In this document: piece by piece, positions 21,409 through 25,955 of the stretch
Numbering within the stretch: position 1 is the stretch's first letter
Layout of the letters: the number at the start of each line of letters is the position of its first letter
Program-made: the position numbers and the translations under genes
NCBI GenBank assembly: GCA_034190305.1
Contig: JAXHSV010000009.1
Coordinates: 1 to 25,955, forward strand
DNA from: JAUWNJ01 sp034190305
Lineage (GTDB): Bacteria; Planctomycetota; Phycisphaerae; SM23-33
DNA length: 25,955 nt
Direction: 5' to 3'
The notes under the pieces: model-generated
Database searches by the model: none
Told to the model about the DNA's origin: nothing
What the model saw: only the letters and a program-made list of their open reading frames with translations

Positions 21409-22973
21409 TAACCTCTCGCTCCCTTTATTCTTCCGCCGCCGCTGAGGAAACCGCCGTAGTTACGCATAATAAGTTCTGCTTCGATTCGCTGAACCAAGTC
21501 CAGCGCTACAGAAACCATAATCAGCAGCCCCGTTCCGCCCAAATAAGCGGCTATCCCGAAGGGAATGCCCATGCTTAATGTTATCACCTGCGGTATGACC
21601 GCAATCGCCGCCAGGAAACCGGCACCGCAGTAAGTTATCCGCTCCATGACGCGTTCGAGGTAATCAGCGGTCCGTTTACCGGGGCGAAGACCCGGAATAA
21701 ACGAACCGTTATCGCGCAACTGGTCGGACATGTCCTTGGGGCGAAACTGCACCGTCGTCCAGAAATAAGCGAAGAAAAATATCATTCCCACATAAACCAG
21801 TTGATAGACCAGGTTGTTCATATCGAAGGCTTGAGCCATGAATGTGGTGAAACCGTTGTGCCACGCCCCGTCGGCCCACTTGGCAATGGCGTTGGGGAAC
21901 ATCATAAGCGAGGATGCGAAGATAATGGGCATGACCCCGCCGTGGTTGACTCGCAGAGGCAGGTACTGCCTTTGCCCGCCATAGACTCTCCTGCCTCGGG
22001 TGTGCTTGGCCTGCTGGATGGGAATTCGCCGCTGAGCCTGAGTGATGAGGATAGAACCGGCTACGACTAATACAAACGCCCCGATCAGGAAGAATATCTT
22101 TACAAGTCCGATTTCCCCGCCGCCGGCGCCGGTAACTTTGAGCGATGCGCCCTTTGCCAGATCACTAATCGCCGCCGGCATACGGGCGATGATACCGGCC
22201 ATGATGATAAGGCTGATACCGTTTCCGACACCGTACTCGTCAATCTGCTCACCCAGCCACATGAGGAAGATTGTCCCCGCCGTCAGGCCTAAAACAGCCA
22301 TCAGGAACACGCTCGTTGAAGTGTCATAGTCGGAGTACAGGTTTGGCTTCATTATGAATTTGTAGATGCCGACGGCCTGGATAATGCACAGCAGCACCGT
22401 CGCGTAGCGTGTGTATTCCTGTATCTTTTTCTGTCCCGCCTGACCTTCCTTCTGAAGTTTCTCCAGCGCCGGAACTACAGTTATCAGAAGCTGGAAGATG
22501 ATGGAGGCGGAAATGTAGGGCATAATTCCAAGCCCGAAGAGCGTGCACTTCTGGAGGTTCCCGCCGGTGAACATGGCGAAGTACTCCATCGCCTGACCGA
22601 GCGGACCCTGGGCCTGTCCCTGCATATACTGGCTGAGCGCTTCCTGGTTCAGTCCGGGAAGAGGAATCCAGAAGCCGACTCGGTAGATGCACAGGAGCGA
22701 CACTGTAAATGCTATTTTCTTCAGAAGGTCCGGGACGGAGAAGATGTTTTCAAGCACTCTTTTAATGGCGGTCTGGGCAATGAACACGAAGTAAAATACC
22801 GCCAAGATCACCAGTGCCGCAAATACCTGGGTGATTGGTCCGGTCAGGGCGGTGGCCCTGACCGACTCGACATTCAGCGCATTATAGACGCCCGCTACGC
22901 CCTTCACCAGGAAGTACGCAGCCGCCAGCAAGACCACCAGGCCCAGAACCTGTCTGAATATTTTATAAGCCAT
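21408..22973 (-). CDS. secY: SecY preprotein translocase channel with N-terminal extension
   Basis: SecY is the protein-conducting channel. The canonical part starts near residue 73 (LENIFSVPDLLKKIAFTVSLLCIYRVGFWIPLPGLNQ) and continues with IMPYISASIIFQLL, GNGISLIIMAGI, the cytoplasmic loop RRIPIQQAKHTRGRRVYGGQ, and QFRPKDMSDQLRDNGSFIPGLRPGKRTADYL; total 521 residues against about 440. The additional first ~72 residues contain two hydrophobic segments (about 7-24 and 49-68) with normal codon choice. No Shine-Dalgarno precedes the ATG at 22973, only a repeat copy (22983-22999). A GTG at 22757 would give a standard-size SecY, so that start must be considered. The stop overlaps the adk ATG by one base. 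Confidence 0.95.
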   Translation of the reverse strand: MAYKIFRQVLGLVVLLAAAYFLVKGVAGVYNALNVESVRATALTGPITQVFAALVILAVFYFVFIAQTAIKRVLENIFSVPDLLKKIAFTVSLLCIYRVGFWIPLPGLNQEALSQYMQGQAQGPLGQAMEYFAMFTGGNLQKCTLFGLGIMPYISASIIFQLLITVVPALEKLQKEGQAGQKKIQEYTRYATVLLCIIQAVGIYKFIMKPNLYSDYDTSTSVFLMAVLGLTAGTIFLMWLGEQIDEYGVGNGISLIIMAGIIARMPAAISDLAKGASLKVTGAGGGEIGLVKIFFLIGAFVLVVAGSILITQAQRRIPIQQAKHTRGRRVYGGQRQYLPLRVNHGGVMPIIFASSLMMFPNAIAKWADGAWHNGFTTFMAQAFDMNNLVYQLVYVGMIFFFAYFWTTVQFRPKDMSDQLRDNGSFIPGLRPGKRTADYLERVMERITYCGAGFLAAIAVIPQVITLSMGIPFGIAAYLGGTGLLIMVSVALDLVQRIEAELIMRNYGGFLSGGGRIKGARG

Positions 22974-22982
22974 TGTAGTTAA

Positions 22983-22999
22983 TAGTCAGTAGCCGGTAG
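22983..22999 (+). repeat. 17-base dispersed repeat, copy 2 (upstream of secY)
   Basis: TAGTCAGTAGCCGGTAG, identical to 6951-6967. It lies 10 bases upstream of the secY start on the minus strand and fills the rplO-secY gap together with CGGCAATAATT. It occupies the place where a Shine-Dalgarno would be expected. Confidence 0.8.
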
Positions 23000-23040
23000 T
23001 CGGCAATAATTACTCTCATTTGTCGGCTGCTTTTATCCGG

Positions 23041-23493
23041 TTACTTGTTTTCCGTTAGTTCTTCGACGCTTCCGCCGGCATGGAGAATTTTCTCCCGCGC
23101 CGACGTGGAGAACGCCTGTGCCGCTACGGTAAGTTTCTTATTCAGTTCACCGCGCCCGAGGATTTTCACCGGTCCTCCACCGGGACGGACCAGATGTTTG
23201 ATACCCAGTGTTTCAGGATCGGCGCGGTCGCCGTCGTCGAAGACTTCCAGGTCGCAAAGGTTGACCACCTGGTAGGCCCGGCGGCAGAAGTCGGCGTTAT
23301 TGAAGCCTCGTTTAGGTATCCTGGCCAGAACGGGTGTTTGTCCGCCTTCGTATCCAAGCATGGACGTTCTTCCGGCGCGCTGCCCTGCGCCCTTGTGCCC
23401 GCGCCCGCAGGTCTTGCCGCGACGAATACCTCGTCCGAGGCGCTTTGAAGGCTTGTTTCGACCCGCCCGGCTTAATATCTCGTCCAGTTTCAT
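23041..23493 (-). CDS. rplO: 50S ribosomal protein L15
   Basis: L15 is an assembly protein of the large subunit. KRLGRGIRRGKTCGRGHKGAGQ, GYEGGQTPVLARIPKRGFNN, VNLCDLEVFDDGDRADPETL and GRGELNKKLTVAAQAFSTSAREKI are diagnostic over 150 residues. Its ATG overlaps the rpsE stop by four bases (23490-23493), an ATGA coupling. No rpmD (L30) gene lies between rpsE and rplO, where it is often found. Confidence 0.95.
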   Translation of the reverse strand: MKLDEILSRAGRNKPSKRLGRGIRRGKTCGRGHKGAGQRAGRTSMLGYEGGQTPVLARIPKRGFNNADFCRRAYQVVNLCDLEVFDDGDRADPETLGIKHLVRPGGGPVKILGRGELNKKLTVAAQAFSTSAREKILHAGGSVEELTENK

Positions 23494-24020
23494 GACAGCG
23501 TAACTCCGCGCAGTTCGGCGACTTGTTCGGCATTGCGAAGTCGCTTCAGCGCTCTGATGCCGGCTTGGAGAAGATTCTTCGGATTCGTCGAACCGTAAGA
23601 CTTCGTCAGCACGTCCCTGATACCCGCAAGTTCAAGCAGAGGACGCAGGTGAACTCCCGCGATAATGCCGGTACCTTCGGCGGCTGGGATCAGCACGACC
23701 AACGAGGAACTGAACCTCGCCTTTATTCGATGCGGTATCGTGCTACCGGTCATCTGTATTGTAACGAGGTTCTTTTTCGCGTTCTTTATCCCTTTTTCCA
23801 CAGCGGCGGGCACTTCGTTGGCTTTACCGTAACCGATCCCGACTTGCCCGTCGCGGTCGCCCACGACAACCAGCGCCGCGAAACGGAACCGCCGACCGCC
23901 CTTGACAACCTTGGCGCAGCGGTAGATCTTCACGACCTGGTCTTCCAAGACATTGCTTTCGGAAAAGGTTTCCTGTTTGTCCTGTTGTCTTTGCGTCTGC
24001 GCCAAGTGAGTCTGCTCCAT
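23490..24020 (-). CDS. rpsE: 30S ribosomal protein S5
   Basis: S5 affects decoding accuracy and mRNA entry. VVKGGRRFRFAALVVVGDRDGQVGIGYGKANEVPAAVEKGIKNAKKNLVTI, RFSSSLVVLIPAAEGTGIIAG and LTKSYGSTNPKNLLQAGIRAL cover the S5 domain in 176 residues. The N-terminus (MEQTHLAQTQRQQDKQETFS) is a short polar lead. It starts ten bases after rplR. Confidence 0.95.
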   Translation of the reverse strand: MEQTHLAQTQRQQDKQETFSESNVLEDQVVKIYRCAKVVKGGRRFRFAALVVVGDRDGQVGIGYGKANEVPAAVEKGIKNAKKNLVTIQMTGSTIPHRIKARFSSSLVVLIPAAEGTGIIAGVHLRPLLELAGIRDVLTKSYGSTNPKNLLQAGIRALKRLRNAEQVAELRGVTLS

Positions 24021-24029
24021 TTTATTAAT

Positions 24030-24398
24030 TCAAAATTCCAGACCGTTTTTCCTGGCCGCGTCAGCCAGTTCCTTCACTCGCCCATGAAAGGCGTATCCGC
24101 TGCGGTCGAACACAACTTTTTTGATTCCTGCGCCGGAGGCTTTTTTCGCCAGCGCCGCGCCTACCGCAGCGGCGGCGGACTTGTTTCCGCCGTATCCGAA
24201 ACTCGCCCGGAAGTCTTTTTCCTTGCTGGAGGCCGATACCAGCGTCGTCCCGGCGGTGTCGTCGATAATCTGCGCGTAGATATTTTTATGGCTTCGGAAA
24301 ACCGTCAGTCTGGGCCTGTCGGCGTGTCTCGTAACCCGACGGCGAATTCGTTGCTTTCGCCGCTGCCGACGCACTATTTTTTCAGTCAAACGATTCAT
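24030..24398 (-). CDS. rplR: 50S ribosomal protein L18
   Basis: L18 binds 5S rRNA in the central protuberance. RRVTRHADRPRLTVFRSHKNIYAQIIDDTAGTTLVSASSKE, a KSAAAAVGAALAKKA segment, and KKVVFDRSGYAFHGRVKELADAARKNGLEF cover the whole family in 122 residues. It starts 13 bases after the rplF stop. Confidence 0.96.
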   Translation of the reverse strand: MNRLTEKIVRRQRRKQRIRRRVTRHADRPRLTVFRSHKNIYAQIIDDTAGTTLVSASSKEKDFRASFGYGGNKSAAAAVGAALAKKASGAGIKKVVFDRSGYAFHGRVKELADAARKNGLEF

Positions 24399-24410
24399 GG
24401 TGTTCTGGTC

Positions 24411-24989
24411 TTACTCTCCGGTTCCCGCGAAGGCCTTTCCGGTTTTCCTGCGGACATACTCACCGGCATAGCGAAGTCCCTTTCCCTTATAGGGTTCCGG
24501 CGGTCTGGACTTTCGTAACCTGGCGGCAAACTCACCTACCGCCTGTTTGTCCGGGCCCGAAACGGAAAATTTGGCCGGTTCGGTGTCGCCGCGGGCCTGC
24601 GGTGTCTGAACCGTTATCGTCAGGCCGGAAGGTATATCAAAAACACACTGATTGGTGTGCCCCACCGACAGCGAGACCTTGCCGCCCTGCACCTGAATTC
24701 CGTATCCCACGCCGTAAATCTCCAGATTTTTTTCGTAACCGGTCAGGCATCCTTCAATCATATTGGCAATCAGCGCCCTGGTTGTCCCGTGCAGCGCCCG
24801 CGACAGCCGGTCATTACCGTCTCGCCGAACGGTAATCATCCCGGCGTTCTGGTCGTAGGTCAGGCTGATCTCGGGACGATGCGTCCAGGAGAGTTTGCCC
24901 TTAGGTCCTTCGACGTTCACGCTTCTTCCTTCAATGGAGACCTTGACGCCTTCGGGCACAGGGATCGATTTATTTCCGGTTCGCGACAT
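24411..24989 (-). CDS. rplF: 50S ribosomal protein L6
   Basis: L6 binds 23S rRNA near the elongation-factor site. MSRTGNKSIPVPEGVKVSIEGRSVNVEGPKG, LHGTTRALIANMIEGCLTGYEKNLEIYGVGY, and the C-terminal PPEPYKGKGLRYAGEYVRRKTGKAF cover 192 residues. The ATG at 24989 has CGGGAA upstream; the longer frame to 25052 would overlap rpsH by 49 bases and gives an arginine-rich run, so it is rejected. Confidence 0.95.
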   Translation of the reverse strand: MSRTGNKSIPVPEGVKVSIEGRSVNVEGPKGKLSWTHRPEISLTYDQNAGMITVRRDGNDRLSRALHGTTRALIANMIEGCLTGYEKNLEIYGVGYGIQVQGGKVSLSVGHTNQCVFDIPSGLTITVQTPQARGDTEPAKFSVSGPDKQAVGEFAARLRKSRPPEPYKGKGLRYAGEYVRRKTGKAFAGTGE

Positions 24990-25003
24990 TTCCCGATCAA
25001 ATC

Positions 25004-25408
25004 CTAACAGACAGTACAGAGCACTTCTCCGCCGACGTTTTCTTCTCTGCATCGACGGTCGGACAGTACGCCCTTGCTGGTGGAGATAATTGCTACTCCC
25101 ATTCCGTCCATCGGGCGCGGCAGATCGTCTGCGCCGCTGTAGCGCCTTTGTCCGGGTCTGGAGACTCGCTTCAATTCCGATATTACCTGTTCGCCGTTCG
25201 GGCTGTAACGAAGATACACCCGCAGCAGTCCCGCCGGGCGGACACCGTCATCGATCCGCGTGTAATCTGCGATGTATCCTTCTTCTTTCAGCACACGAAC
25301 GACGCCTTCGCAGATTCCACTTGCGCGGATGTTGACTGCCTTGTGTCCTGCACCGGCGGCATTGCGAATTCGCGTCAGCATGTCGGCAATGGGGTCCGAT
25401 AGACTCAT
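25004..25408 (-). CDS. rpsH: 30S ribosomal protein S8
   Basis: S8 binds the central domain of 16S rRNA and is a known repressor of the spc operon in E. coli. DPIADMLTRIRNA, VRVLKEEGYIADY, LRVYLRYSPNGEQVISELKRVSRPGQRRYSGADDLPRPMDGMGVAIISTSKGVLSDRRCREENVGGEVLC is the full 134-residue family pattern. ATG 25408 lies three bases after the rpsN stop. Confidence 0.96.
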   Translation of the reverse strand: MSLSDPIADMLTRIRNAAGAGHKAVNIRASGICEGVVRVLKEEGYIADYTRIDDGVRPAGLLRVYLRYSPNGEQVISELKRVSRPGQRRYSGADDLPRPMDGMGVAIISTSKGVLSDRRCREENVGGEVLCTVC

Positions 25409-25411
25409 AAT

Positions 25412-25597
25412 TCACCAACTCGCCTTTTTCATTCCCGGAACCTTGCCTTCGTTGGCGAGGTCGCGGAGGCAGATTCGACAGATTCTGAATTTCCTGTACA
25501 CACCGCGTGGGCGCCCGCACATCTGGCAGCGGCGCTGGATGCGCGTGCTGAATTTCGGCGTCCTTTTACTCTTCGCTATTTGCGCCTTCGTAGCCAT
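25412..25597 (-). CDS. rpsN: 30S ribosomal protein S14, type Z
   Basis: The short zinc-binding S14 form, 61 residues. CQMC and CRIC (about residues 24-27 and 40-43) are the two Cys pairs; RGVYRKFRICRICLRDLANEGKVPGMKKASW is the conserved end. It lies between rplE and rpsH as in the spc operon. Confidence 0.96.
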   Translation of the reverse strand: MATKAQIAKSKRTPKFSTRIQRRCQMCGRPRGVYRKFRICRICLRDLANEGKVPGMKKASW

Positions 25598-25606
25598 TGG
25601 CTCCTC

Positions 25607-25955
25607 TTATGTCCGAAACGGCATACCCATAAGCGACAGCAATCTGCGGGCCTGTTCGTCGGTCCGCGCCGTCGTTACAATCGCTATATTCATACCCTGC
25701 GTAGTCTGAACCTTATCCGGATTAATCTCCGGGAAGACGGTTTGCTCCGTCAGGCCCATGTTGTAATTACCTTTCCCGTCGAACCCGCCGGCGGGAAGAC
25801 CGCGAAAGTCCTTCACGCGAGGTATCGCCAAACCAATAAGCCGCTCGAGAAACTCGTACATCCGCTGTCCCCGAAGCGTAACCTTAAGCCCGATCTTCAT
25901 GCCCCGGCGAAGCTTGAAGTTTGAGACGCTCTTTCGCGACCGTGTTATTACCGGC
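25607..25955 (-). CDS. rplE: 50S ribosomal protein L5, 5' end outside the window (partial)
   Basis: L5 binds 5S rRNA and the P-site tRNA. The frame is open to the right edge; about 115 residues are visible: PVITRSRKSVSNFKLRRGMKIGLKVTLRGQRMYEFLERLIGLAIPRVKDFRGLPAGGFDGKGNYNMGLTEQTVFPEINPDK and a normal C-terminus. The internal ATG at 25900 is not the real start, because conserved L5 sequence continues upstream of it to the window edge. Confidence 0.95.
   Translation of the reverse strand, partial: PVITRSRKSVSNFKLRRGMKIGLKVTLRGQRMYEFLERLIGLAIPRVKDFRGLPAGGFDGKGNYNMGLTEQTVFPEINPDKVQTTQGMNIAIVTTARTDEQARRLLSLMGMPFRT

Noticed and set aside
23523..24518. 331-codon + strand frame
   Set aside because: It is antisense to rpsE, rplR and rplF, which are all diagnostic.
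1..25955. CRISPR arrays, tRNA genes, prophage genes, defence islands
   Set aside because: None seen: repeats are degenerate and not spaced as CRISPR, and no effector, integrase or restriction gene was found.

Overview
The window looks like a chromosomal segment of a bacterium of the Planctomycetota, most plausibly Phycisphaerae-like. This is an inference from three things: the RpoA N-terminus (RWRGLELP... then EPFERGFGTTVGNS), the moderately GC-rich protein set, and intergenic tracts of short degenerate repeats that I associate with such genomes. I ran no search. No tRNA, rRNA, CRISPR array or intact transposase gene is visible.

Layout, left half (+ strand). 2-2295: the end of a U32-peptidase-like gene, panB and a class IV (branched-chain type) aminotransferase overlap one another as a small operon around 2-oxoisovalerate and pantothenate. 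2428-4405: a PHP-domain phosphoesterase and a protein with a polysaccharide-deacetylase-like fold form a pair. 4434-4570: palindromic REP-like hairpins. 4594-5739: an AAA/DUF4143 ATPase. 5794-9033: dxr and a site-2 protease (rseP) with four PDZ-like segments. 9089-11655: homoserine dehydrogenase and an ApgM-family protein that is a good candidate for the missing homoserine kinase of threonine synthesis.

Middle. 11783-13372 (- strand): a secreted or periplasmic trypsin-like protease with a split DnaJ-like zinc finger and a C-terminal beta domain. 13773-14195 (- strand): a pyridoxamine-phosphate-oxidase-like gene interrupted by one in-frame TAA. 14308-14485: a 178-bp MITE-like element with 27-bp inverted ends and a near-perfect 9-bp target duplication, next to that gene's probable promoter. 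14645-15814 (+): a gpsA-like dehydrogenase. 15815-16153: hairpins and two direct repeats resembling insertion-sequence ends.

Right half (- strand, transcribed from right to left). 25955-16154 is the distal spc and alpha ribosomal operon: rplE (partial), rpsN, rpsH, rplF, rplR, rpsE, rplO, secY, adk, map, rpmJ, rpsM, rpsK, rpsD, rpoA, rplQ, then a HIT-family gene. rpmD (L30) and infA are absent from their usual places. SecY carries an unusual ~72-residue N-terminal extension with two added hydrophobic segments. The 5' end of adk is filled with repeat sequence, so its true start is uncertain.

The most distinctive signal is a set of dispersed short repeat tracts at 6951-6967, 7012-7041, 10433-10457, 21234-21263, 21304-21365, 21373-21393 and 22983-22999. 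They sit exactly at gene junctions and supply or touch stop and start codons of dxr, hom, adk and secY. I found no clear defence or other multi-gene accessory system.
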